Shown here: positions 48,390-59,704 of the stretch, piece after piece
Layout: each line of letters begins with the position of its first letter
Position numbering within the stretch: position 1 is the stretch's first letter
DNA from: Phlebopus portentosus
Lineage: Eukaryota > Basidiomycota > Agaricomycetes > Boletales > Boletinellaceae
NCBI GenBank assembly: GCA_037892935.1
Contig: JAYXKI010000003.1
Coordinates: forward strand, 2,170,001 to 2,234,000
DNA length: 64,000 bases
Direction: 5' to 3'
Made by a program: the position numbers and the translations under genes
Notes under the pieces: generated by a model
Seen by the model: only the letters and a program-made list of their open reading frames with translations
Told to the model about the DNA's origin: nothing
The model's database searches: none

Positions 48390-51300
48390 AGAAGCCGGCC
48401 AAGAGGAAACGGGGCCGGTTGAAGCACAAAAGAAAATCTGTGCTTCGGAATGCGTTTATATAGACGAGCTGGATGAATTGAAACAACCGTGTGCAGCTCA
48501 AGTTGACAAAGCAATGGAAACGAGGATTGGATTGGCGAGACAGCCTCCTACACGACCGCAAGCGCACGAATACTGGCACTGGTAGGGCCGGATTGCTCAA
48601 AGGCGCGCGCTTCGCAGAGTGATGGAAAATGCGGGCGGAAGGAGGAGGGCTGACATGCTTGGGACTAGGAGGACGATAAGTAATAGTAATTTTGAGAGAT
48701 CCTCGCACAAACTTACCGGATGGATCGGCTGATAGACTACCAGGGACGATGGTCTCTCATTAGCGTCATCCTCCGTTTTACACGGGTATTTCTCAACCCA
48801 CCATCTCCACCCGCAATCCTCAGCGAAAACAGGTTATCTGCTTTTCATTCTTTTATCCTCGTTTTCGCCTCGTGCTGGCTCATTTACTCGTCTTCTTGCA
48901 TAGAATCCCCCATGAGAATCCTTCTCTCAAGTTTACTTCTGCTACGACTAGTCAATTCTCTAGCCCCAATGTTACTCAGACTCCCAGCCACCCAGGCCAC
49001 CCATTTCTCCACTGCTTTATTCTCGCAGGGCCATTAAGAGACCGTGTCCGTCGGGCATCGGGCTCTCCTTCGGACTCCTAGTTGGCGCCTGACCCTGCTA
49101 CCGGTCCTCCTCCTCTATTTGGGCCGACGAGCGGGCCCTTGGGCGCAGTGTCCTGTGTCAGATTTGTACTTGCAGGCAATCCATGTGCACGGTATACTGC
49201 CGCTCTCCGTGATTCCTGATCGATGCTACGCCCTTCCATCACATGCAGGCTGCGCTCGTGCTTTCGACATCAGAAATCCTCCAGTCAGAGTCCTAGTTGT
49301 CACCGAATAAAGTGTCTCCGAAATAACTTTCTGAGTGAGCCTTTGCCGCAAGAAGATGGCGGAGTCGTATTAATGCCTTCTTTTCTTGACAGTCCTAATA
49401 ATTCCTTCCTACTCGTGCACCCCCAAAGTTCTCGAGATCACTGTTGAAGATCCTGCTCCTGTGGCCCTTAAAATGGAATGGGCGTTATGAAGTCACCGCC
49501 TGAATCGTGAAAAAACGTGGATCAGAATCCCACATTGAGCCGATGTGGCACATTTCATGCATTACAAAGTGCCTTGTCGCCATTCTACAAAATGATTCTG
49601 AATCCGTTCACCGCGCGAGGTTGGTGGTATTCAGCTTGTTCATTCTCCTTCAAATTCGTTCTGCCTGAATCTTTCGGATACGTCTGAATCGATGGGTCGC
49701 GCTCGAATTTCAAGTTGAGCTCCCGATTGCTCAATTCAATTTGCCTTACAATCGGAGTATCTTGAGATTCCTTTTTAGACATTTTCCGTGCGTGTATTCT
49801 GCTCGCCTCTTTCCGTCTCAGGCGGAAATACATACTAGTAAGTAGATCTACAATTTAATGTATTGGTTCTTATTTTCGTCTCTCCGCTTTGTTATGTATA
49901 TCCGCTCCAAGATGCTCATATACTCGACTTATAGAAGACTCAAGTCGACTTCTCACGAAAGGGTCAACTTGTGTCTTCGACCTATCTTATCTGAACTCTT
50001 TCCACTTGGTAGAGCTCGCAGGACTCAGCGACGGCTTTACGAATTTGACCTCTCGCTAAGGTTATTTCTTGCGCCGCTGTTCACTTGGTATCGTTAGGTT
50101 CATGGCTTCTCTCACTCGACCTAATCTGCGTGCGAAGCGGAAGAAACGCCTACAGACACAGATATGCTTCACCTCAATCTACGACTTCGTTGTTACCTCA
50201 GATGTCTGAGTCAACTGTTACAGTTTTCTGGGGCGGACATCCATTTTGACGAAGTTTCAATGCATCCGCATGACGTGTTGATGTTTGTCTACGGCAAGAC
50301 CTCTTTACGCTCAAGCATTATTTGTCGAAGGCTAACGAACGGGTGTGTGGCACTGCATGGGAAGCGAATTCGCAGCAACAGAGATTCGATGCGAGGTATC
50401 GGTAGATTTTACGCCTTTTGTCCGTATTTCCACCCCGATGGACATTCCCCTTGAAAACTTTCCATTGCAAATTCTTCAACCGCATCATTCAAGAGTATTC
50501 CGCGACGGACTCTGGCTATGTGGTTGATACGAAATCCATCATATCAAGATATTCTTCCAGGCACGTCATTGGTTCTCTAAGGTATACCCTGGTAGACGGA
50601 GGCAATCGGCAGCTCTGTTATCTTACTGTATTGATGCACTCGGGTGTACAGTGTCAGTCCACATTGGGCCTTTCTAGCCCCGCAGAGCACGGAAGCCTGG
50701 CACTCCACTTGTACCGCGACCATTCTCCTACGTCGCACGAATGCATGAGTAAGTTTCCTTCATACAACTGCTCGGCCCGACCTGTTCTGTCACAGATTGA
50801 CCCTTCAACGGTGACGTTTATTCACTTTCCGCAGCAGAAACTTTGGATGTCGGAAGATTCCAGTCCTTCTATTTGTGGATACGGGTTAAATATTAAATTC
50901 AAATAACCCATCCTATGCCTCGTCGTTCGGACTTCAAAAGTCACCATATGGGTCACAGTGAACTGCTCGGCGTTCGCGGCGCGGAATCAGGAACTTTTGC
51001 GCTCAACAATCATGAGTCAAAGATTGTCATCGCCCATGGTCTATGAGCGGACATTTCCAAAGGATCACGATTGAGGGCTTTTCTTGGAGTACACGCGTAT
51101 TGCGATTCCGCACACGTACTATACGCGTCTTTCCGGAACGAACATTCCAACGTGCAGGTTTCCGAGCGGCAAGTGCTTTTCGTATCCTCCGTTATTATCG
51201 GCGGATTCACAGGACAATACACGAAATAGGTAAATGGAGGGATGCCCTGGTATTGCCACTCATTCAAGGCTCCTATACTGCGTAAGCCTTCAGGGCCCGC

Positions 51301-51488
51301 TGTTCCTTATCCTTTGGATCTGGATATTGGTTAATTATTCTGCCATGAAACGGTGGTCCGAAGGATGAAATTACTGCGACACCAGTCTGCTTTTTGACGC
51401 AGTAATTCTCTGTGAGTGAGTGGCTTAGTACTTTCGGACCTTGCTGGACCAACAATTACGGACACAAGCAGATATCGAAGCTCGCGAA

Positions 51489-51549
51489 ATGAATGAATAG
51501 GTCCGGGACGCGCACGTCTCAGACTCCGGGAAAGTCTTCATTCATTCAT
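51489..51549. repeat. 10-base inverted repeat (ATGAATGAAT/ATTCATTCAT)
   Basis: ATGAATGAAT at 51489-51498 and its exact reverse complement at 51540-51549 flank a 41-base GC-rich loop. The arms are simple-sequence, so chance is likely. Confidence 0.6.
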
Positions 51550-52066
51550 CAAGCTATTTCTGTAATTGAAAAGTACGGGACAATACCGAAGTCAAGCCAT
51601 AATACGTCTCCTGGATTCATAACGTCGACTCGCTGCAAGCTTCTAGTCGACATCAAGTAAAGTGTGGCACTGATAAACATTTTACATCGCAGCTTCCCAG
51701 ATTCTACAGACTTGGCATAGACGGGACCTGTCTCCGGCGGATTCACTGAACCATCTTCCGTTCTTCGTCGTATTCCTTGGCGCCCATTGATCATCTGTGT
51801 CATGCAGCATTCAACCAGGAAGACGTTTCATTTGCTCTTACGTTCCGATTTTTATCCCCCCGCTTGGTTCGGACGTGGACGAGACGGCTCAGTCGAGCTA
51901 CCACTTTAGTTGCATGTGGTGTATATCATTATAAGGACCGGTTTCGGTGAGTAAACGAAAGTGCGGGAGAACGTGCTTCACGCAAGCGTCGTCTAGAATG
52001 CTTGGCCATGATCACTCTTCACGTCCTTCAATGGACTGATAGGATGTATGGCTCACGCGGAGACGA

Positions 52067-52074
52067 TATAAAAG
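52067..52074 (+). promoter_or_regulatory. TATA box TATAAAAG before an 81-codon ORF
   Basis: TATAAAAG lies 92 bases before the ATG at 52159, followed by a pyrimidine-rich stretch (CTCTTTCCCTCCTTCTAC) ending just before the ATG. This is a normal strong fungal promoter layout, in a region otherwise without genes. Confidence 0.4.
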
Positions 52075-52158
52075 AGCCATCATCAAGTATCTAATATAAA
52101 CCCGGTCTTCAGAACTACCCTCTTTCCCTCCTTCTACTGTTCAATTGTTGGGAAGAAG

Positions 52159-52404
52159 ATGGTCAGAAATCTTTTGACAAGCTTATCATCGCAGATACGT
52201 TTTCAGCCCCGCCCAATAACTGACAGCGCGAGCGGTATGGTACGCCGTCGTGAACGGCGGCTCACCAAATACCTCTTTCTGTTCTGGATTGGATTTGCTC
52301 GCCTATCAGCCACAATGTTTTCTTTCCTTTCCACTATCCCCCCTGGCTCTCTCCTGTCCTACATCATCGGATTACCTTTTATACTCGATAGAATGTGTCT
52401 TTGA
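52159..52404 (+). CDS. Candidate small membrane protein, 81 aa
   Basis: Single ORF, MVRNLLTSLSSQIRFQPRPI to PFILDRMCL. A basic cluster (MVRRRERRLTKY) precedes a hydrophobic stretch LFLFWIGFARLSATMFSFLS and a second LLSYIIGLPFI. No family is recognised. The support is the TATA box and pyrimidine tract just upstream; codon character is not distinctive. It could be a first exon, a young gene or chance. Confidence 0.25.
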   Translation: MVRNLLTSLSSQIRFQPRPITDSASGMVRRRERRLTKYLFLFWIGFARLSATMFSFLSTIPPGSLLSYIIGLPFILDRMCL

Positions 52405-55400
52405 TACGGAGAGCACTGCTTTTCGGCGCTTGTTTTTATACTCAGGTAATCTGGTAATCTACGCTTAGTAAAGACTATAGAATTCAGCACTATTTTTATA
52501 CTAGACTGTCTTGAGTCTATATCAGATACCGATCCATTAGTTCCTCCCTTTACAAGTAGACGGGTGCCTGTGGAGCCCGCTTGGGGTACAAATGCTTGCT
52601 TTTACTAGAGCCGGCTTCTCCTTAGCTATATTCCAGTCAAAAACGTTCCGAGGTATAGGAATGAAATTTCTACTCATTAGCGCGGGATCGGTACAGACGA
52701 ATAGCTCCGATATATAGTAATTGAATACACCTTACCATTCCGTGGATCATTGCATACCAAACGCCGTGCTTTATGACGAAATATGTGATGTAGATGAAAT
52801 GGATTTCAAGAAGAAGGAACATCACACACAATAGTTGAACAAGTAAGTATGCACCGATACCATTTGTCTGAATTCCTTATCTTCCAATATATTCTCTTTT
52901 CTTTTCTCTTCACAAAATTGCTGTGATTACGCTGTCGCTGATCGATTATGTCATCATATACTTACCTTAGTGGCTCGGCTCGGGGGGATATAAATAGCGG
53001 ATCTCTGTGGGACTGGACGGCAGTGGTTATTCCTTTGTGACTTTTCACCCTTCTGAAGAAGCATTTGAATTCTACCAGCAAAATCAAGGCTCATAATTCT
53101 CTCTCTGTTACTTGTTGGTCCAACGAGCCGTATCTTGCTGCGATGTGGCACTGAGTTCGGACCTGAACTTCTGAAGACTCATTCAGTTCTCATATCTCGG
53201 TACGGTTTCCGTGCCTTCCTCAAAAGAATTCACCTAGCAGGCAGATAGAATGATTTGGCACTTTCACTTCCTAGGCCGAAGAAGAGGGAGTTTTGCGTGT
53301 GGGTCTCTTGGCTGGCTTCTTTAATTGAGCAATATCGGATTCGACCAAACAATGGTAGGTTCGTGGTCATATTGCGTGTCAGCACAAGTAACGTATGTCA
53401 ATTAGGCAGCCTTTCGCGGCTTGAGTGATCAGTGCGGTTAGGATCTCCTGGAATGCAAAGGTATTTGATCGTCGTTCTCGAATTCAGACAGAAGCTGCAA
53501 CCCTGATCCACCTTTGACGAATATAATACTTAGAACAAAAGGTGTTCAAGAGGCGAAAGCCCTCATAGAATGGGACCTTTGAGCGCTGGTAGTACCGTCA
53601 CGGAGCGGAGAGTTCAGAGACAGACAATACAGAGTAAAGTCTGGCAATAAGATTCGAGAGTATTGTACATTTCCGACAAGTCTCCCAACAAGTCTACCAT
53701 CAACAACAGAACCGAAGAGCGTACGGAACCAGTTGATCAGGCCTACGCTCAATGCATCTCATCGCTAATACAACCGACCGGGAAGACCAGTTTGCCAATG
53801 CTTGAAATAGAGGGGAAGGGCGGCTTCGAAGTCAACGCTCAACGGGCCGCTGAGAAACGATATGCCGATTGTATGTATAGCTTCTACTTCTGCTCAGTAG
53901 AAGCTTTTCGGAGCAGAGGTTCTGTGTACGTCAAGCTGTCCCATGAAAATGAATTTGATTGAACACATAATGTATCACTTTGTATTTAGCAGTACCGTAA
54001 AAGGAACCTTGGGCGCCTGGTATTCTGCGCTGCATTCACAGTTCTTCTCTGGCATTCTGCCTCGAACACAGGGTGTCTGTTCAGTTGCGAAGAATCAGTG
54101 TCTTATGAATGGACTGGAGCCTTATGCGCACCGCTCTCAACTAAGGTTTGTTACTCACGGAGAGTAGCGGGTTGGACACCTGCGAAGCCGAGCGGAGCGT
54201 GTTTGTAGAGTCTAGGGTCTGTTTGTTGACATCCGGACTGTCTTTAAGGAGCCTTCGGGCCATTGTATTGAGTCCGGCAAATGATTCTTCACATCTCACA
54301 ACCTTTGTGCACAGTCCTCCATGTCGGCCAGAGGATTACGGAATGGGCCTTCCAAATCCATTGACTAGAAGCCCTTTGAATAAGGCAAGTTCCCCAAACT
54401 CGGTACCGTCCCCACGATTCTGCAGCTGATGGAACTTGTCATGACGGCAGATCCGCCACTTCGTGAACTTTGCCAAATTCGCGACTAAATGGTGGCTAAA
54501 TCTATCCATGGCCAAACTGAACTGCTTTCAATGCAAGCGGAGTATCGAGAGGAGACGCTGATATTGCGTGACAGTGAACTGTAATTGCCGCAAGATTTTA
54601 CTTGAGGTTCTTTCTTTTTCGGCGAGTCGACTTTTACTCCTGTCCCCTTATCTTTAGAAAAATGCTAGCACTTTCATGAGTCTACCAGACTGTTCCGGCC
54701 GATGTATGTCCCCTTACCAGTACCATACCGTTACGGAATAGACACGAAATGGTCGAAGCAGAGTTACGGCCACCCGTATATCGCGTTTGATCCTTCAGGA
54801 CACCATAATTTAAGAAAAGGGGGCACAAACGAAGGGCTTGATCGTTTGTCACGGCATTTAGTAAATATATCAGCGGTCATATACTGACTGAAGGCGGATA
54901 GCATTATCTGCTGGGCCAATAGCCAGTTGTACCTGTTACAATAAAATCAAGGAATTCAGCGAAAGCTCAAAAATCCGAGGAGCTCAGTATCTATACTTAC
55001 ACCTGTAAGTCAGCTGCTTTCTTCGGTATTTGATAAAGCGAAACGCAGTGATGGCACGGTAGTTTTCCCGTACTACTATAGCGCAGAAATAAAGTCATTC
55101 ATGCGAATAAAAGTAATAATAGAAAATGTTTGTCACAGTTTAGGAAGGACGGTCTGGGGGTCCTCGAAGTGAAGAAGCTTGATTGCGGATGGTATTCCCT
55201 CGCTGAGCGTGACCTGCTTCGTAAACAGTTTCCAAATGCCATCAGTTCCTCCTCAATGCTTGGAGACAGGAATGCTCCAATGTGCCTCACACTTGGCGCC
55301 AAGATAACCAGTTTACGCAACGTTCATAATAAGAGGGGTTTCAGAGTAGACGTGAAACCCCACCGCTAGATAACAGACAAAAGGCTTCACCGATTACCGC

Positions 55401-56179
55401 AATAAGGGAAAGGACTCGAACACCGGGAACAAAAAATGCAATGTTTCATTTTTAGTCCGTCGCGCATGGCAAGTCCTCCCAAACTTTACGCCTGAACCTT
55501 GTTATGAAGCCTGCTTTAGATCCTTCGCAGATCCAAGAATATTCAGACTGACAGTCAGGACAGAGCCAGACATCCCGAACAAAACGTGCACCGGGTGTAA
55601 CAATTCATGTCTATCAACACAGAAGCAGAATCGCGAATGCGTCCGTATGCGCCCAGTTGAATGATGCCCATCATGCACCGAAATCAAGTCTCCATGATGG
55701 CCAGCTTTGTCTGCATGCCGAATCAGCTGAGCCCTGATGTATGAACGGAATGCTTGCCCATGCTCGAAAATCGAGACCTCAGGTCGGAAAGGGCTCGCGG
55801 AAGACAGAGATCACGCATCAATGGGCAGAAAAATAGGGGTCCGAATCTTCTCGGAATTTAAGCGCCGCTTGACCCGAAATACCTGTGGGATTGAGCTGAC
55901 AGGAACAAGACGATGTCAGGAAAGCCTTTTTGGCTTTGAGCTCCTGAAGCGAAGATAGTGAGAAGAACGATGCCGAGCTGGAATTGATCACTGGACGATA
56001 TTGGTCTTGCATGCAGCCGATTTACATCCTCTTGTCTGAATAACGGAGCACTTCGACGGACGGCGAGTGAACGGCCATACTCTTGCTTCCACCCGAAAGG
56101 ATGCAGGACGTGGTTTGCACGGGTATATAATTGAGTGTTCATGATAACAAATCGTGAGAAAGGAAAGCAACCAAACCAT

Positions 56180-56801
56180 TTAAACCGTCCGTATGGCGAA
56201 AGCTACACAAACACATATCAAAGAATCCTGCAAGCAAGAACAGGTTAGAAAGGAAAACAGCCGAGAAAGGGAATGATGTCACGTACATTCGAGAACATCT
56301 CTTGGGCAACTATGTCACAATCTTCCCAATGACAAATGAGATTGGCACTAGAAGGTGCAACTTCTGTACAGTACCGATCTTCACGCATAGCTGGATAGGA
56401 GTTACTTACTGCATCCCCTGCCCGAGGTTTCCGTCAATCCGCGTGAGTACGATATATTTGCTGTAGAGTCTATTTAGGTTAATAGCTCTTGTGCATGCTG
56501 AAGTAGACGTACAATCCCTTGGGCTGGAGAGCTGGAGAGCAGTTGAAATGAGTAAGATAATCGCAGAAACATTTAATATCAAGGACAGACTAAGCATTTG
56601 CTCTTTAACTCTCTCCCCTATCTCTTTGCACCAAGCCTTCAGTTTATCTCGATTTTGGGGAGTAGGAAACGATTCGTTCTGTAACGTATTTTGAAGCAGC
56701 TTCTTTATGTATGTTTTCAGTGTTTCTGAATCGAACTGAGGCCTTGGAGAGGGAGCATCGGAAGGCGGTGGAGGTGGCGAGCGAACGCCATAGCTAGCCA
56801 T
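56180..56801 (-). CDS. Tctex1-type dynein light chain
   Basis: Cytoplasmic dynein light chain of the Tctex1/DYNLT family, which links cargo and stabilises the intermediate chain dimer. ATG at 56801 gives MASYGVRSPPPPPSDAPSPR, a Pro-rich leader, then FDSETLKTYIKKLLQNTLQN, AWCKEIGERVKEQML. Splicing to the next exon gives TLQPKGFKYIVLTRIDGNLG, QGM, and later exons give SANLICHWEDCDIVAQEMFS and DSLICVCVAFAIRTV, the invariant C-terminal strand. Four or so introns. The usual length is about 115 residues for animal DYNLT; the fungal leader adds some 25. Divergent from PEX11, with 235 bases between starts. Confidence 0.9.
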
Positions 56802-57036
56802 GAAGGCCAAGATGGGGGAACGTGCAGCTAGAAAGTAATTTTTCTTGTCGACGAAGTGGTGGTCGAAGGTGTAGATCGGTCAGAGAACATTCAGAACGTC
56901 ACGCGCGTTGTATGCACTTATTTGGCCCGACTGGGATCGCGCGTCTACCGCGCCTGATTTCTTTCCTTCCGATTGGTCTGACTCAAGACTCCGTCCAACA
57001 TCCTCGGATAAAGCCAGCTGTTCACGTTGCTGCAAC
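56802..57036. promoter_or_regulatory. Divergent promoter region, dynein light chain / PEX11
   Basis: 235 bases between the start codons at 56801 (-) and 57037 (+). No clear TATA box. The plus-strand frame of PEX11 stays open through the right part (from 56908) without an ATG, so it is leader or promoter. Confidence 0.45.
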
Positions 57037-58535
57037 ATGTCGACCATATCGTTTCCAGGTAGTGCGAGCCACACGCATTCACATTCTACCTCGACACAAG
57101 AAGACTTCTTCGGATCGTCATACAACCCATCTTCCTCGTTCCAAGTTAACCCGCTGTCGCCGCACCCACCACGCACACCTCGCACTTCCGTAATCTCAGA
57201 CTCGCAATCATACGTATATGGCTCGGATTTATATGTATCATCTGCTTCGCAACAGGAGGAAATACAGGAGAAGCCGGCGGCAGCGGAATATGAAGAGGAA
57301 GAGGTCGCCGAGGACGTTGACGAAACCGTGAGCCAGGAGACTGTCAAGAAGGTCAAAACTCCAGAGGTATGGCGAGAGGTATTGAAGACGAGCTCAGGTA
57401 GAGATAAAGCATTTGTGGGTACATTCCCTGAGTCTAACTACTGCATGTTGCTTAATGAACTTGCCTTAGAAAATAATGCAATATACCATTCGCGTCTACT
57501 TACTATTCTACAGCACCGTTGGTACGAGTCGCATGTTCTCAATGCGAAAGAAGACCAGATGGGAAATCGAAATGGTTAACCGCTTGGAGTCTACGGCATC
57601 AAGCCTCTCGACTACAAGGTACGGTATATACATGTAGTTCTTGTGTGTCCTCTAGTAACAGGACCGCATTTACACAGAAAAGCTCTCATCATGTTCAATT
57701 GGCTCACTCCTCTAACATCAATACTCTCCGCACAATATGATGAATTCGACTTCTCTGAGAAATCGAAATCGAAGGACGGTTCAAAGCCTTTATTGCAAGC
57801 GTTCTTACGTGCACCGCCTCCAGCCCTGTTAGGTTTCGTAAATGGGCTTTCAGACGATATCTATGCCTTTTACAGGTAACATACTCATGGCTAGTTTGAC
57901 CTGGTCTGACTTGTGCTTATCAAAGACTCGGGTTGATTGGAAAGAAAACTGGAGAGAGGGCTGGTCGATTCTCCAACTGGTGCTGGTTCCTCGGTACTTT
58001 GATAGCCCTAATCGAGCTCAATTTCGAGCGCAGTATTACCAAGAGCAAGATTCAAGCCGGTAAGTGCTTGTGTTCGCTTTGTGCATCCCGGCGCTTATGG
58101 ACACGATTCAGTCGAGTCACGGCTATACAAAGACTCAATGACGGGCGCTACCGAGAAGTCCAAGTCCATTGCGTCGAAGGCTGATGAGAAAGAGCTCGAG
58201 AAGCTGCACAGGCAGGACTTTTGGCTGAGTATACAGCGAACGAAGCTGCTTCTTGACCTTCTCTTTGTTTGTACGTACTTCCCTTCTCCGTACCCCGCCA
58301 GTAGGATATACCTGGATGTCACCCTGCTTTTCCTCTTAGCGTATGAACTCTTCAACATCAAACCGATGCGTAATGCCGTGAAACCGTTTGCGGGCCTCGG
58401 AGCTGCGCTCCTCAGGTAAGCTCAGGTGATTCGATACATGCGACTATGTGCGCTCATCACAAACCTTGCAATAGTACGGCGAGACTCTTCCATAATCACC
58501 GGACGTCTCTAATCCTCAAGCAATCCCGATCTTGA
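57037..58535 (+). CDS. PEX11: Peroxisomal membrane protein PEX11
   Basis: Peroxin that elongates and divides peroxisomal membranes. The first ATG in frame is at 57037 (MSTISFPGSASHTHSHSTST), opening a Ser/Pro/Glu-rich leader of roughly 100 residues before the PEX11 domain. The domain begins TPEVWREVLKTSSGRDKAF (about 57360-57416) and continues over an intron with QYTIRVYLLFYSTVGT. Later come LITASSL-like amphipathic segments, KALIMFNWLTPLTSILSA, PPALLGFVNGLSDDIYAFYR, LGLIGKKTGERAGRFSNWCW with FLGTLIALIELNFERSI, SRLYKDSMTGATEKSKSIAS, LHRQDFWLSIQRTKLLLDLL and NAVKPFAGLGAALLS, ending LILKQSRS. Six or so introns. The C-terminal hydrophobic segments fit two membrane anchors. The Ser-rich leader is an unusual addition; phosphoregulation is known for yeast Pex11. 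Confidence 0.88.
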
Positions 58536-59066
58536 TCTGGATGACGACTTCAAACTTTGTGAATTTAACCGTCTTCCGCTTCAACTTATAGAAGGTTTCT
58601 GGATATCTTGGGCTTACTATGATATTATGATTTTCACTTCCTCGTCTATTCTATCACTCAGTCCCCTGACGCACATCCCGATTATTTATGCCCAATGTTC
58701 TCCATAGATATCCCAAGGCGTTTCATGTAGCCTTGTTTACACTGACTGCGAACTAATCTCTACCTATTCGCCTTTTTTTCACTGCCGTTCTTCAGTTTGT
58801 CCGGCTACATAATATCCATATTGGTCCTCGTAGAACCGCGAGTGATTGAGTAGTTTGACCGCATTGTCGAGCAAAGAAGCATGCACGCTCACGTGTAGAC
58901 GAAACGCCGAGGATATACTTCGCGAAGTAAAGCGTCGACCACGCGAAACCAGAAACTCGTCCTTCAATACTGCAACGTGGACGTTCAATATAGCGTCCTA
59001 CTTCCCCGAATGAAAAGGTCCCCGTTCTGATTGAATTGGCCGGGGTCGGAGAGAAGCTTTGGAGGG
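58536..59066. other. Convergent intergenic, no gene seen
   Basis: About 530 bases between PEX11 and the coiled-coil membrane protein. Short minus-strand ORFs have no motifs. Confidence 0.35.
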
Positions 59067-59704
59067 CTATGAAGACCACCACCACCATCTTGATGTCGTG
59101 CGCTTTCCGTCCGACCTGTCGCCACTCTTGCTCTTGGAGGGTGACCCGGAAGAACCAAACGCCCGAGTTCGCGCTTCTTGCTCACTCTGTAACCGCTTGA
59201 TCTCTTCTTCGAGCTGTGCAATGCGGGCGTTCGCCTCGTCCAAGTACTTCTCAGTCACGAGTTTCGTCTGCACGAGTTGGAGTCCCTGGAGTCATCTATT
59301 TAGTTAGTATATTTTTTTTCAAGATTATTTATCAAAATGCATGCGTGAATAGGACAAGACGGGAGCGGGAAGATAAGGAGCTTTAAGAGACGAATAGAAG
59401 AAGAATGAAGAGAGGCCAGTCTACTTACGATGTACACGGCGGATCCGAGGAGTGCGATCGGTATCATTGCGGGCACTACATCGGTGTACCACTGCGCGTG
59501 AGCAGATCGTGCGCTATCTTTCTTCCCGCCCGCATCACCTTCTGAGCTGTATCCTGGTCCTTCTGAAGTCGAGCTGTCCTTGTCTTTGCCATACGGCGAT
59601 GTTGAAAGGAGGCGCATCCGTGATCGATATGCCACCGAAGTACGCGTGCAAACCGCCGAGTACGTAGCAGACTTTGATGTCTTTGCCAACCAAGAAAGAA
59701 TCAT
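59067..59704 (-). CDS. Small mitochondrial-type membrane protein with coiled coil
   Basis: Two exons. Exon 1 (ATG 59704 to about 59429) starts MILSWLAKTSKSATYSAVCT with an Arg/Ser-rich presequence (SVAYRSRMRLLSTSPYG), a Ser/Gly loop, and a membrane segment WYTDVVPAMIPIALLGSAVY. Exon 2 gives GLQLVQTKLVTEKYLDEANA, a coiled coil RIAQLEEEIKRLQSEQEART, a Ser/Lys-rich stretch and a last RWWWWSS. The layout (presequence, one membrane pass, coiled coil) is that of an inner-membrane subunit or tether. It resembles small hypothetical proteins of other basidiomycetes as far as I can tell; no function is assigned. The four-tryptophan C-terminus is unusual. Confidence 0.72.

Larger units (their letters stand above)
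48390..56179. other. 7.8 kb gene-poor segment
   Basis: No gene with recognisable domains or a coherent exon chain was found on either strand, against about one gene per 2 kb elsewhere. Small ORFs include a 42-codon ATG frame with a signal-like start at 48912 (MRILLSSLLLLRLVNSLAP), a Pro-rich frame broken by one TAG at about 49079, a minus-strand 82-codon ORF (49585-49833), and an 81-codon ORF with a TATA box at 52159. The central part (about 52400-55400) looks AT-richer. No intact LTR, terminal repeat or transposase/reverse transcriptase motif was recognised. Could be relics, regulatory space, or genes with no known relatives. Confidence 0.5.

Noticed and set aside
55400..55432. GGACTCGAACACC, a possible tRNA T-arm on the minus strand
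   Set aside because: The T stem does not pair beyond one base and no A box is present at the right distance.
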